64,000 nucleotides of DNA from JBGSYN01 sp041750975 (GTDB taxonomy: Bacteria > Pseudomonadota > Alphaproteobacteria > Geminicoccales > Geminicoccaceae): contig JBGSYN010000256.1 of NCBI GenBank assembly GCA_041750975.1, positions 16,010-80,009 on the forward strand, written 5' to 3'. Below are positions 26,226-35,483 of the stretch, piece by piece. A program made the translations under genes and the position numbers. Position 1 is the first letter of the stretch, and every line of letters begins with the position of its first letter. The notes beneath the pieces were generated by a model. It ran no database searches. It was not told the origin of the DNA and saw only the letters and a program-made list of their open reading frames with translations.

Positions 26226-26915
26226 CTATTGCGTTTTCTCGCCAGCGCACAGGTCTGTTCGTGCCTGATGAGGGTCGTTTCGATGTGCCCGAGCCAGGAG
26301 ATAGATCTCGGAAGATCCCTTGTGCGTCGCCGCCGGCTTGATCAAACGTGTCGTCGAAAAAATTATCTTGGCCTTTGCCATTATTGGCGCTTCTGCACCC
26401 CGCAGCAATTTGACGAGCAAATCACCCCGGTGACGCAGATATCGACCGGCGAAATCCAAAACCGCCTCACCGAGAGCCTCAGCCCTCAAACGGTCGACCG
26501 ACCGTTGCCCCGTCGAGGACGCCGCCATGTCGCTCATGATTAGATCGATCCGATCCTGCATGAGATCCAAAATCATGCGCTGAGTGCCAGGGTCAAGGAA
26601 ATCACCCTGCAACAGCCGCACATTACTGTCTATCAGTGCTACGGGTTCCAGGTCCACGGCGACCACCATGCATCCCTGGGTACTGGCGTACTGGCTCCAA
26701 CTGCCCGGAGCGGCGCCGAGATCGAGCACGTGTGCACCGGATTGCAAAAGCCGGAAACGGCGGTCGATCTCCTGCAGCTTGAACACGGAGCGGGCTCGAA
26801 ATCCCTGACTTCGGGCACGCTGGCTAAATGGGTCCTGCTGCTGACGCTTGAGCCAATTTGCAGAACTTTGGCGCTTGTTTCGGGACGTATTCAGCTGACT
26901 GACTTTGCGCGGCAT
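26226..26915 (-). CDS. rlmE: 23S rRNA 2'-O-methyltransferase (RlmE/FtsJ)
   Basis: Methylates the 2'-OH of U2552 in 23S rRNA during 50S maturation. 229 residues from ATG 26915. Motifs: FRARSVFKLQEIDRRF (substrate Lys), HVLDLGAAPGSWSQYAS (SAM site), LLQGDFLDPGTQRM, DLIMSDMAASSTGQRSVD (catalytic Asp) and DLLVKLLRGAE (second catalytic Lys). The conserved C-terminal SSEIYLLA is present. It starts 16 bases past the ppx/gppA stop, an adjacency often seen in alphaproteobacteria. Confidence 0.93.
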   Translation of the reverse strand: MPRKVSQLNTSRNKRQSSANWLKRQQQDPFSQRARSQGFRARSVFKLQEIDRRFRLLQSGAHVLDLGAAPGSWSQYASTQGCMVVAVDLEPVALIDSNVRLLQGDFLDPGTQRMILDLMQDRIDLIMSDMAASSTGQRSVDRLRAEALGEAVLDFAGRYLRHRGDLLVKLLRGAEAPIMAKAKIIFSTTRLIKPAATHKGSSEIYLLARAHRNDPHQARTDLCAGEKTQ

Positions 26916-26931
26916 ATTGCCGACCTCGGCG

Positions 26932-27960
26932 TCACTGAGGCTGACGGAGAACACAATATCTGAGGGATCGGCCGACGAGCTGATTGAGGATGCCTTCGCG
27001 CACACCGCGATCGGCGACATAAAGCCGACTGACCGGCCAGACCTGATGGATCGCCTCAAGTATGGCGCATCCGGCGATGACCAAATCGGCTCGGCCGTAA
27101 CCGATGCAGGGATGCGCCGCGCGCGCCTGATTGTCCAGCTGCCGCAGTCGCTCACCGACCGCAGCTATTGCCGCATACGAGAGTGAAAGGCCATCGACTT
27201 TGCGTCGGTCATAACGTTTCAAACCAAGGTGCACGGCAGCCAGCGTGGTCACGGTTCCGGATGTGCCCAGCATCTGGACATTTCGACTCGAATCCGTGCA
27301 AATTCGTGCCACCCCTCGAATATTGGTGAGAAGGCCGAGCACGTGTTCGACCATGAGTGGATAGGTCTCCAGGGACAGATTGCGTCCGAACGCCTCCGAA
27401 AGCGTCACCACACCCGCCGGGATCGAAAAGCTATGACCTGGCTCACGGCCAAAGCTCGGATCATCGCGATCGAGCCACATGACCTCGGTACTGCCACCGC
27501 CGATATCCAGCATCATCAGTTGATCGGCTTCCTCTTCGACCAACGGCAGGCAGCCGAGCATAGCCAATCGGGCCTCCTGCTCATGCGGCAACAGCTCGAG
27601 CTCGATCCCGGTGACCCGTTTGACCCGCCGCATGAATTCGTCGCCGTTCTCGGCGCGCCGGCAAGCTTCGGTCGCAACACATCGGCGAAGCTCTACCTCG
27701 TGTCGATCCATCAACCGCGCACAAACCTTGAGCGCCGACAAGGTCCGCGACATGGCGCGCTCACTGAGCCGATTGGTCCGCACCAGGCCCTCACCGAGCC
27801 GGACAATGCGAGAAAAGCTATCGACAATGCTGAAGCCGCCTTCCAGAGGATCGGCAATCAACAACCGGCAGTTATTCGTGCCGAGATCCAGAGCTGCAAG
27901 CCTGGGCGGACGCCGTGGCGGATGCCTCCCCTTCCAATCTTCTTGCGCGAGCTGCAGCAT
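26932..27960 (-). CDS. Ppx/GppA family exopolyphosphatase / guanosine pentaphosphatase
   Basis: Hydrolyses polyphosphate or pppGpp. 342 residues, ASKHA fold. Phosphate-1 motif LAALDLGTNNCRLLIAD, phosphate-2 motif MMLDIGGGSTEVMWL and catalytic-region EACRRAENGDEF plus LPHEQEARLAMLG. It lacks the long C-terminal HD-like extension of enterobacterial Ppx, so it is the short form. Upstream is a gene-poor kilobase; downstream is rlmE. Confidence 0.92.
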   Translation of the reverse strand: MLQLAQEDWKGRHPPRRPPRLAALDLGTNNCRLLIADPLEGGFSIVDSFSRIVRLGEGLVRTNRLSERAMSRTLSALKVCARLMDRHEVELRRCVATEACRRAENGDEFMRRVKRVTGIELELLPHEQEARLAMLGCLPLVEEEADQLMMLDIGGGSTEVMWLDRDDPSFGREPGHSFSIPAGVVTLSEAFGRNLSLETYPLMVEHVLGLLTNIRGVARICTDSSRNVQMLGTSGTVTTLAAVHLGLKRYDRRKVDGLSLSYAAIAAVGERLRQLDNQARAAHPCIGYGRADLVIAGCAILEAIHQVWPVSRLYVADRGVREGILNQLVGRSLRYCVLRQPQ

Positions 27961-28924
27961 GGTTATGATTTCGGGTGCAGTTTAGTCGAGTTCCCTCAGC
28001 TTGCTGATTTTAACCACGACCCGATGACGCGCAAGGGCTTTTCGCCAAGAGGTAGGGCAGGCGGTGTCAACGGGGCACCAGTCGGTCGACGCAACCAAAT
28101 TGTCCGAATTACCATTCTGAATAATTATTGTTAGCAAATTATAGTGACGCTTTGGGTGACCACCAATATATCCTCGCCAAAGGCCTGCGGAAGAGCATGC
28201 ACCATGTCGAATGCAAATGCGGCTTCTTATCTGTGGTCGAACGCAGCCGGACGAATTTCCGCAAGTTGAGTGAACGCCAACTCACGGAGAAAGAGCAAGA
28301 AGTCTGCAAGGCGGTCCCGGAAACCATGGACTTATCCCGACATGGTTCTCGGATCTTTTGGCCATGCCGCCGAGGGCCTGGTCGAGAAAGCCTTGGCGGG
28401 GCTGCAAAAAGATTTCCGCCATTATTCACATGCTGAGCAACAGCTTCGTTCATTTGCCCTGGGCGTCATTCCTGCGATCAAGCGATTTCGACAACCCCAT
28501 CGAAGCCGCGTCTGCAATTTGTCAAAGGCCGGCCCCCGCACTTCCACATCCGTTGATAGTCGGCCGTTGTGGGTACGGAATTCGATGATTAGACATCCGT
28601 CTCCGCTTGCGGTTCTGCCGCTTGCGGTATTATGGGTCAGGCGTTCGACTGCGAGAGCTCATTGCTGACCGGCTGGTCCAGGTAGGGCGCATGACCCCCA
28701 GCCGATTGCCTCCGGTCAACGCGCGCTACGCGCCAAACCCGAATTTCCCGTGAAATTCTGGTCATGGCCATATGAGCAGCGGTGCCTGGGTCCCCTCTGC
28801 GAACAGGGGTTGGTTCCACCGCTCAGGCTTCCTAGGTATCGTTAGCTCGCCGCCCTTGGCTGGACCTAAGATTTAAGGCCTGTTTTTTGCTAAGTTTGAA
28901 CAACGAAGAAATGAGCCGGACGAA
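27961..28924. other. gene-poor stretch of about 960 bases
   Basis: No recognisable gene. Open frames of 76-132 codons exist on the plus strand between 28128 and 28668, but they overlap each other in different frames, have no convincing ribosome sites and match nothing I know. The phrase RQLTEKEQEVCKAVPETMD in one frame and LVEKALAGLQKDFRHYSHAE in the next are protein-like and may be pieces of a frameshifted gene. An AT-rich segment near 28105-28145 could be promoter for either side. Confidence 0.4.
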
Positions 28925-29941
28925 TTGATCGAGACTGATCTTATCATTGTGGGTGCGGGTCCCGTTGGCCTGTTCGCCGTATTCGAAGCAGGACTCCTGG
29001 GCCTTAACTGTCACCTGGTCGATAATCTGGATAAGGTCGGAGGTCAATGCGCCGAACTTTATCCGGACAAGCCGATCTATGACATCCCGGGATTGCCGCG
29101 CTGCCTGGGGCAGGAATTGGTCGACCGGTTGATCGAACAATGTCGCCCCTTCGATCCGCAGTTCCATCTGAACCAGCAGGCGCAATCCTTGGCACGGCAA
29201 GACGACGGCAGATGGAAACTTGTGACGACCGCCGATACGGAGTTGATTGCACCTGCCATTGCTATCGCTGCAGGTGCCGGCAGTTTCGTGCCGCGACGGA
29301 TCCCGTTACCGGGGGCCGAGGACTTCGACGGTCATTCTCTCTTCTACGCGGTACGCAAACGAGAGGCGTTTCGTGGCAAAAATCTTGTGATCGCCGGCGG
29401 CGGCGACTCGGCGTTGGACTGGCTTTTGAGCCTGCAGCCCATCGCAGCGTCGGTAACCCTGCTGCATCGGCGCGACGAATTCCGCGCAGCACCGGACTCC
29501 GTCGCCAAAATGCGCGCGCTCGAGGCCAATGGGCAAATCCAACTGTGCATCGGCCAGATATCGGGTCTCGAGGGAAGCGGCAATCGGCTGAGCGGGATCA
29601 GGATCAAAAACGCCGGTGCCGAGGAAATGGTCCCTTGCGATACTGTCCTCGCGTTTTTCGGCTTGAAGATGGATCTTGGCCCGATCGCCGGCTGGGGCCT
29701 GAATCTGGAACGGAATCTGATTCCCGTTGACACTGAAGCATTCGAGACAAACGTCCCGGGGTTGTTTGCAATCGGCGATGTCGCAACCTATCCAGGCAAA
29801 TTGAAACTGATACTTTCCGGCTTTCATGAAGGCGCATTGATGTGCCAGAAGGTCTTCAAATACTGCCGTCCCGAGGAACGTATGGTGTTTCGCTACACCA
29901 CCTCGTCATCCGATCTGCACAAAAAACTGGGCGTTGCCTGA
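28925..29941 (+). CDS. ferredoxin/flavodoxin--NADP+ reductase, thioredoxin-reductase type
   Basis: FAD enzyme moving electrons between NADPH and ferredoxin. 338 residues from TTG 28925. FAD motif LIIVGAGPVGLFAVFEAG near the N-terminus, NADP motif LVIAGGGDSALDWLLSL in the middle, and ETNVPGLFAIGDVATYPGKL near the end. There is no CxxC redox pair, which separates it from thioredoxin reductase. The C-terminal extension (RYTTSSSDLHKKLGV) is typical of this FNR class. The adjacent ferredoxin gene starts one base after its stop, so they are likely redox partners. Confidence 0.93.
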   Translation: MIETDLIIVGAGPVGLFAVFEAGLLGLNCHLVDNLDKVGGQCAELYPDKPIYDIPGLPRCLGQELVDRLIEQCRPFDPQFHLNQQAQSLARQDDGRWKLVTTADTELIAPAIAIAAGAGSFVPRRIPLPGAEDFDGHSLFYAVRKREAFRGKNLVIAGGGDSALDWLLSLQPIAASVTLLHRRDEFRAAPDSVAKMRALEANGQIQLCIGQISGLEGSGNRLSGIRIKNAGAEEMVPCDTVLAFFGLKMDLGPIAGWGLNLERNLIPVDTEAFETNVPGLFAIGDVATYPGKLKLILSGFHEGALMCQKVFKYCRPEERMVFRYTTSSSDLHKKLGVA

Positions 29942-29942
29942 T

Positions 29943-30257
29943 ATGCCGAAAATCCACGTCACCGACCGAGAAGGAGAAACGCACGCCCTCGATGGCGTGG
30001 TCGGCTGGTCGGTCATGGAAATCATTCGCGAGAACGATCTGCCGATCGAGGCCGCCTGCGGTGGATGTTGTGCCTGTGCCACATGTCACATTTATGTCGA
30101 TGAGGCGTGGCTCGGCAAATTGGATGCACCGGAGTCGGATGAGAATTTGATGCTGGATGAGGCGTTTGAAGTCGCGGAGAATTCCCGTCTGGGCTGTCAG
30201 ATCCGCTTCACCGATGCGATGGACGGCATGAAGGTCACCCTCGCCCCTGAATTCTGA
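29943..30257 (+). CDS. [2Fe-2S] ferredoxin, adrenodoxin type
   Basis: 104-residue electron carrier. Cluster cysteines fit C-x5-C-x2-C-x36-C: Cys39, Cys45, Cys48 and Cys85 (in AACGGCCACATC and SRLGCQI). Two extra cysteines at 42 and 43 sit inside the cluster loop. The start ATG 29943 follows the reductase stop immediately, indicating a two-gene redox module. Partner oxidases (P450, dioxygenase) are not in the window; ISC-type or heme-related uses are also possible. Confidence 0.93.
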   Translation: MPKIHVTDREGETHALDGVVGWSVMEIIRENDLPIEAACGGCCACATCHIYVDEAWLGKLDAPESDENLMLDEAFEVAENSRLGCQIRFTDAMDGMKVTLAPEF

Positions 30258-30291
30258 ATCGGCACTTCAAGGGAATTCTTGTGTAAGCCGA

Positions 30292-30313
30292 CCTGCAAAA
30301 TGCAGGGTTTTTC
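30292..30313 (+). terminator. intrinsic terminator after the ferredoxin gene
   Basis: CCTGCA, a 3-base loop, TGCAGG, then G and five T residues. It lies 35 bases past the ferredoxin stop and before the convergent fliJ end. The stem is short but the T-run is clear. Confidence 0.6.
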
Positions 30314-30392
30314 AACGATAACTGGAACCAAACGCCCGCCGCGAATATGAACAGTTTGGAACGCAAACCAGCTTTTCTGACAAAAGGGAATT

Positions 30393-30848
30393 CTATAGCC
30401 GGGTGTCGCTCGATGACGCCTTTCGCTCATAACGAATGAGCACCGTCTCACTGGCTGCTGCATCGTTTGCCTTGCCTGTTACATACTTTCGCTGAGCAGC
30501 TTCGCGCTTGGATAGCTTTTCGAAGCGCTTTGTCTCTCGAAAATGCTCAAGAAGCTGCAAGTGTGTTTTCTCGATTTTCTTGGCCAAATTTTCAACGTGT
30601 TGGTCGCATTCCCGCCTCTTTTGCCGTTCCTTGTCGATATACGGATCGAGCCGGTACACGCCGCTTTCATTGCCTCGGTCCCGAAGGATCGATGCGAACT
30701 CGGCGGCAAGCAGTGTCTCGCCAGTAGCCGAGCCGGCAATCAAGGCGGATTGACGATCTAGCTGCTGTTCAAGCTGTTGCAGGCAACTGCGGAGCTCGGC
30801 GCGTTTCAAATCCGCCAGCAGGCGATAAGCACGACCATGCTGCTTCAT
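30393..30848 (-). CDS. fliJ: FliJ-like flagellar export protein
   Basis: 151-residue basic, coiled-coil protein (LADLKRAELRSCLQQLEQQL, LAKKIEKTHLQLLEHFRETK). FliJ is the central stalk of the flagellar export ATPase. It overlaps the fliI stop by four bases (ATGA) and is the standard partner of fliI. Sequence of FliJ is poorly conserved, so the name rests on position, size and helix pattern. Confidence 0.78.
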   Translation of the reverse strand: MKQHGRAYRLLADLKRAELRSCLQQLEQQLDRQSALIAGSATGETLLAAEFASILRDRGNESGVYRLDPYIDKERQKRRECDQHVENLAKKIEKTHLQLLEHFRETKRFEKLSKREAAQRKYVTGKANDAAASETVLIRYERKASSSDTRL

Positions 30849-32314
30849 GCAGCAGCCAGATCTGTGGCAGCGGTCGAAACCGGGTTTTCGGGAATAGCAA
30901 GTGCCAACGCTGCTTCGAGTTGCTCACGCGCATGCTCAAGCGACACGATTGTATCGGGATCCTGGGCGAGAATCCCCTCAAGTCCCGCTCTTGCACGAAT
31001 GGCCGCGTCGATCCTGGGATTGGCACCCGATCGATAGGCGCCGAGTTCGATCAACTCGGCCATTTGCGCATAGTCATGCAACAGTTCTCGGGCTTTGGAC
31101 ACTAGCGGACGCTCGTCCTCCGAATAACATGCGGGTGCCGTGCGAGAGACGCTTTTGAGGACGTTGATAGCCGGAAACCGGCCAGCTTCGGCAATATCTC
31201 GATCGAGATGGATATGGCCGTCGACAATGCCACGAACGGCATCGGTGATGGGTTCGTTGGTATCGTCGCCGTCCACGAGAACATTGAAGAATGCCGTGAT
31301 CGAGCCCGCCCCTTCGCCTGGACCCGCACGCTCGAGCAGTCTTGGCAGTTCGGCAAAGACGCCGGCCGGGTAGCCCCGAGCGGTTGGGGCTTCGCCTGCC
31401 GCCAGACGTATCTCACGCAGCGCCATGGCAAATCGTGTAATGCTGTCGAGAAGACACAATACTCTGGCCCCCTGATCCCTGAAATACTCGGCGATCGTCA
31501 GGGTAAGATAGGCTGCGCGCCGCCGAACCAGGGCAGGCGCGTCAGCAGTTGCCGCAATGACGACGCTGCGCGCCAGGCCGTCCTTGCCAAGTGACTTTTC
31601 GAGGAACTCATTGAGTTCGCGGCCACGCTCACCGATCAGACCAACCACCATGACATCGGCTTCGGCCCCCTTGGCTATCATCGACATCAACGTCGATTTT
31701 CCCACTCCCGAACCGGCAAAGATGCCGAGACGCTGACCGAGACAGCAAGGCGTAAAAAGGTCGATCGCACGGACGCCGACGGGCAACCGGCTTTCGACCA
31801 GGCGGCGGCGATGTGCTGCAAGGCCCGTCTGCATCAGACGATAGGGTTTGTTGCCGTGTAGCGGCGGCATCAGGTTGTCCAGAGGGGCCGCCATCGCATC
31901 GATCACGCGTCCCCGCCAGGACATATCGGGATAGACATTTTGCCGTCCGGGCTCGAGCCGCACCGGAGCGCCAAAAGCGACACCGTCAACGTCGCCATAG
32001 GCCAGAAGCAGGGCGTGATCGGCGCCGAAACCCACGACCTCGGCGAGGATTTCAGTGCCGGTCACCGCGGCAATGTCGGCGCCAGCAGGGAGCGCCTTAT
32101 CGTGCCAACGGGGGCCCAGCCTTCCCGACTGATGAGGAATAGAGCAAAGATCGCCCATCCCGACGACGCCATTGAGCCCTTCACATCGAACCAGATTGTC
32201 ACGAAGCCCCGTGACGGCGCCGAACATAGAGTGCCGCGGACGATGCCGCAGGGTTGCGAGATCGCCTCGCAGGGAATCCAGAATCGACGGCGGAACAGAC
32301 GAGGCACTGATCAT
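30845..32314 (-). CDS. fliI: flagellum-specific export ATPase FliI
   Basis: Cytoplasmic ATPase that supports flagellar type III export. 489 residues from ATG 32314, some 40 longer at the N-terminus than typical. Walker A GSGVGKST at about 201-208, VVGLIGERGRELNEFLE, Walker B region RVLCLLDSITRFAMALREI and the export-ATPase marker YPAGVFAELPRLLERAG. A further in-frame start at 32362 is less likely. It is divergent from ctrA and shares a promoter region with CtrA boxes, so it is likely under CtrA control. Confidence 0.95.
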   Translation of the reverse strand: MISASSVPPSILDSLRGDLATLRHRPRHSMFGAVTGLRDNLVRCEGLNGVVGMGDLCSIPHQSGRLGPRWHDKALPAGADIAAVTGTEILAEVVGFGADHALLLAYGDVDGVAFGAPVRLEPGRQNVYPDMSWRGRVIDAMAAPLDNLMPPLHGNKPYRLMQTGLAAHRRRLVESRLPVGVRAIDLFTPCCLGQRLGIFAGSGVGKSTLMSMIAKGAEADVMVVGLIGERGRELNEFLEKSLGKDGLARSVVIAATADAPALVRRRAAYLTLTIAEYFRDQGARVLCLLDSITRFAMALREIRLAAGEAPTARGYPAGVFAELPRLLERAGPGEGAGSITAFFNVLVDGDDTNEPITDAVRGIVDGHIHLDRDIAEAGRFPAINVLKSVSRTAPACYSEDERPLVSKARELLHDYAQMAELIELGAYRSGANPRIDAAIRARAGLEGILAQDPDTIVSLEHAREQLEAALALAIPENPVSTAATDLAAA

Positions 32315-32407
32315 GCCCACAGTTTTAGTCGACCAATCCTTAAGGAATGATTGCACGATCACAGGACAGATTTTGTCCTTGGGAGGAATGCAACAAAACC
32401 AAGGGCA

Positions 32408-32422
32408 TTAAGACTTGCTTAA
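32408..32422. promoter_or_regulatory. CtrA box (TTAA-N7-TTAA) between fliI and ctrA
   Basis: Perfect TTAA, GACTTGC, TTAA, 99 bases before ctrA and 94 before fliI. Two partial sites flank it: TTAA-N7-TTGC near 32340 and TTAA-N7-TTAC near 32434. The set suggests autoregulation of ctrA and control of fliIJ. Confidence 0.65.
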
Positions 32423-32520
32423 GGAAGGATCGCTTAAGGTTCCATTACGACGAAGGCCAGATGAGCCGGACCGGTCACCAAGCTGGGACAGGTCGGCAGT
32501 CATCTCGAGTGGAGTTTGGT

Positions 32521-33270
32521 ATGCGTGCATTGGTGATCGAGGACGATCCGGTTTCGGCAAGGCTGATCGAGGCCGCCCTGCGGAGTGAGAATATCGTCTT
32601 TGAGCCCACTGATCGTGGCGAAGATGGTATCGAGCTTGCCAAGCTTTACGATTTCGACATCATCGTGCTTGATCTCGGGCTGCCCGATATGGATGGGTAT
32701 GATGTCGTGCGTCGCCTGCGGACCGCCCGGATCGAAACGCCTGTGCTCATTCTTTCCGGCGCCGGTGAGATCACCGACAAGGTACGCGGCCTGACCAGTG
32801 GCGCTGACGACTACATCACAAAGCCATTCAACCGGGCCGAATTCCTGGCGCGTATCCAGGCTATCGTTCGGCGTTCGAAGGGCCACTCGGATTCGGTCAT
32901 CAAGACCGGTAAGCTGACGGTCAATATGGATGCGCGTTCGGTCGAGGTTGCAGGCCAGCGGCTGCATGTCACCGGCAAGGAATACGCCATTCTGGAGCTG
33001 CTTTCGCTTCGCAAGGGCACGACGCTGACCAAAGAGATGTTTCTCGACCATCTCTATGGCGGGATGGACGAGCCCGAACTCAAGATCATCGATGTTTTCA
33101 TCTGCAAGCTTCGCAAAAAGATCTCGAACGCTTCAGGCGGTGCGCATTATATCGAAACGGTCTGGGGCCGGGGCTATGTTCTCAAGGAGCCGGAGAGCGC
33201 GGCCAATCAGGCGGACGCAACGGATAAGGGCGAGCCACCGACGGTTTATCGAGAACGCGCCGTCGCTTGA
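32521..33270 (+). CDS. ctrA: cell-cycle response regulator CtrA
   Basis: OmpR-family master regulator of alphaproteobacterial cell cycle and motility. 249 residues from ATG 32521. The receiver starts MRALVIEDDPVSARLIEAAL, with phospho-acceptor Asp51 in IIVLDLGLPDMDG and Lys in DDYITKPFNRAEF. The winged helix carries the near-invariant CtrA segment LSLRKGTTLTKEMFLDHLYG, MDEPELKIIDVFICKLRKK and ETVWGRGYVL. The C-terminus is an extended acidic tail (about 15 residues beyond Caulobacter CtrA). No gcrA, dnaA or ccrM lies nearby. Confidence 0.97.
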   Translation: MRALVIEDDPVSARLIEAALRSENIVFEPTDRGEDGIELAKLYDFDIIVLDLGLPDMDGYDVVRRLRTARIETPVLILSGAGEITDKVRGLTSGADDYITKPFNRAEFLARIQAIVRRSKGHSDSVIKTGKLTVNMDARSVEVAGQRLHVTGKEYAILELLSLRKGTTLTKEMFLDHLYGGMDEPELKIIDVFICKLRKKISNASGGAHYIETVWGRGYVLKEPESAANQADATDKGEPPTVYRERAVA

Positions 33271-33430
33271 GGATTGCTGCAACGCCGACCCGATATTGTT
33301 CAACGTGCCGAACGACTAGCACTATCATGTTAATGGGCCGGTGAAGCACCGACGCAAGATGATCGCCCCACAGTCGGGCGCCGATATCCGGCCATGTCAT
33401 CCAAACCCGGACTCGCTATCGGTTCCGTGG

Positions 33431-33709
33431 TCAACGCAGATATTGGCGGGAAAGATTCTGCACAAAGAGCAAGGCCAAGATTAAAACGATCGGTGAGATG
33501 TCAATCCCCCCAAGATTGGGCAGAATATTCCGGATGGGGCGTAGCGCCGGCTCTGTGATTTTGTAGAGAAAATCTCCGATTACATAGACGATGCGATTAC
33601 CCGTGTTGACGACGTTGAATGCGACCAGCCAATGAAGAATGACTGAAGCAATCAGCAAATAGATATAGAGCTGCGATACCGTGATAATTAGCTCGGAGAG
33701 CGCATACAT
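33431..33709 (-). CDS. YggT family membrane protein
   Basis: 92-residue integral membrane protein with two hydrophobic helices (QLYIYLLIASVILHWLVAF, DISPIVLILALLFVQNL) around the YggT motif ITEPALRPIRNILPNLGGID. Proteins of this family influence cell shape, division or osmotic tolerance in various bacteria; molecular role unsettled. It lies alone on the minus strand between ctrA and the tRNA gene. Confidence 0.92.
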   Translation of the reverse strand: MYALSELIITVSQLYIYLLIASVILHWLVAFNVVNTGNRIVYVIGDFLYKITEPALRPIRNILPNLGGIDISPIVLILALLFVQNLSRQYLR

Positions 33710-33918
33710 TGTGCTTGGGAACCCTGGTTCATCAAAACGGGAATTGCCACACTTTCTGAGGGGAGCCGGAGACAGAACCCGCTCCCGGATCGCTCAGACC
33801 GGAGCAATCGACGGGCGGAGCAATATCACGGAGATGGCGGGTCCGACTAGACCCTCACCCTTGACACTCATCGCCACACTCCGCATACACCCTGCCGCAT
33901 CTGCATGATCCTACCCGT

Positions 33919-33994
33919 GGGGCCGTAGCTCAGTTGGGAGAGCGCTTGAATCGCACTCAAGAGGTCGTGGGTTCGACTCCCATCGGCTCCACCA
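33919..33994 (+). tRNA. tRNA-Ala (anticodon CGC)
   Basis: Full cloverleaf of 76 bases including an encoded CCA. The acceptor stem GGGGCCG pairs with CGGCTCC and has the G3:U70 wobble that identifies alanine tRNA. D-arm GCTC...GAGC; the anticodon stem CTTGA/TCAAG encloses loop ATCGCAC, anticodon CGC, reading GCG codons. The T-arm contains GTTCGACTC. Confidence 0.97.
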
Positions 33995-34359
33995 GCTACC
34001 AGCCATTTATGGCGATAAAACAGTTACTTAGCATTCGATCATGGTCGCGGTTCCCACATCGACCATCGGTTTTCGAAAACAGACTGGGTGTCTGTCATCG
34101 GTATCAGGAGCCCATCGCCTCGGTGCCGGTATCTGATGCCGCCGACGCCGCCCGACAGAACTTGATAGTTTCCCCGACGGTCAGTTCGGCGATACAGTGT
34201 TCTTGAGCATGCTGGTTTCTCCCTTGCCCTCGGGATTGCAGCCTGACGTCCCATTCCCAGCCACCGCGCTCTTTCAGTGCACGGGCTAATTCAACGCTTC
34301 GTGGGCAATGTGGATCTCGTTGCTTTGAATGAGGGTCCGCGCGCTGACGCTCTTCATTG

Positions 34360-34398
34360 ATGCCCGGTCCCTCGGCCCTTTTTTGAAGGATCGGGCAT
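34360..34398. repeat. 11-bp inverted repeat in gene-poor region
   Basis: ATGCCCGGTCC and GGATCGGGCAT are inverted copies (one G-U pair) separated by 17 bases that include six T residues. It may be a hairpin of an unannotated transcript or the end of a decayed element. Confidence 0.4.
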
Positions 34399-35384
34399 GT
34401 ATTGCGTGTTGTCAGGCGCGATCGCACGCCGCGATTTTCGGCCGGCTGTCGGAACAAAGCGGGTGCGATGGAGCATTTCGCGGACATTGCGTCCCACCGC
34501 TTTCTCTTCGACGCCAGGCAATGCCTCTGCAATTGCTCAGATTGCGCTTAAACGACAATTGCTTGCATCAGCCACCTCGATCGCGATCGCGATCGTTAAC
34601 AGCAATTTGAGCATGCGTTGCTCTCTCAACCAATCAAGGCTGGCGGCCCACGTTCATTGGCGTCCTAACCTTCTTCATATCGCGCGTGCCCGCCACAAGA
34701 GGTTTGGTCGAGCCATTTCCAGAGCGACCAAGGCAGTATAGCAAGGTCGTTAGATCGATGTGCGTTCAGGCGTTCGATTGCGAAAGGCTCCCCGGACTCA
34801 GAGAACACGGGTTCCTTGTTCATCGCCCGGCACTCCGGATGTCACAAGCGGTTCAGCCAAACATCGCTTGGCCTGACTTCAGCTTTGTTTCCCGCAAACT
34901 CAGCGTCTTTTCTGCCTAATCGCCGGCAGTCAATTCCGTCGAAGTCGCGATCTCGCGTATCGGCAAGGATCTGCGCACCCAGCGCGGCCCTGTCGGCACT
35001 GTCTTGAAGCGCTACTGGACGTACCTCTTCCGAATGCACTTGGCATCCGTCAACAGATATTGGTCGAGCCAGGAATGGTCGCGCCTAGGCCGTCCAGATA
35101 CGCGCAGAAATAGTCACGCGGCATTTCAGTTTGAAGACAAGAATTTAGAGAATTGCTGCGAAGCCCACCCCAGCGATGGCTTCGCCACCATGAGATCCTG
35201 CGGTCGAAAGTGGGACGTAGATAGACATCGCATTTCCAAATATGGACATTGAATAGCGAAAACGACGCCCCTTCCCAATCGTCGGCTTCCTCGCCCGATG
35301 ATAGCTTTCCCCAGGCTGTGGCCATCGTCTTACCTCGATCACTGTCCGCTTGCCGTTGCTCCCGAATAAGGGCCGTCGGAAAGA

Positions 35385-35420
35385 CCCCTCGTCCATGGCC
35401 GCCAGGACGGGGCCCCTTTT
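35385..35420 (+). terminator. terminator-like hairpin before the ABC-Dha operon
   Basis: CCCC-T-CGTCC pairs with GGACGGGG (9 bp with one bulged T) around a 10-base loop, followed shortly by TTTT. It lies about 65 bases before the operon's promoter and may insulate it from upstream transcription. Confidence 0.4.
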
Positions 35421-35483
35421 AAGTCATCGAGATAGCCCGGAAACGCGGGCAATACTGACGACACGCCATGGTTGAAATTTCTA

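Larger units (their letters stand above)
33995..35480. other. gene-poor, lower-GC stretch of about 1.5 kb after the tRNA
   Basis: No recognisable gene on either strand. Open frames of 60-142 codons occur (for example minus 34104-34532), but they overlap, lack ribosome sites and have no familiar motif. By eye the composition is less GC-rich than the flanks. It contains an 11-bp inverted repeat at 34360-34398, a run of GATCGC repeats near 34579-34597, and a terminator-like hairpin at 35385-35420. No copy of the tRNA 3' end was found, so no attachment-site duplication supports an integrated element. Confidence 0.4.

Noticed and set aside
27229..28134. Plus-strand frame of 301 codons opposite ppx/gppA
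   Set aside because: Covers the conserved Ppx/GppA gene in antisense and shows no protein-like motif.
34104..34532. Minus-strand frame of 142 codons after the tRNA
   Set aside because: No ribosome site, unusual composition and no familiar motif; it is treated as part of the gene-poor stretch.
34579..34597. GATCGC tandem repeat
   Set aside because: Only about three copies; GATCG-type words are common throughout this genome.
33919..35480. tRNA-associated attachment site
   Set aside because: I searched by eye for a second copy of the tRNA 3' end in the following 1.5 kb and found none; no integrase gene is present.
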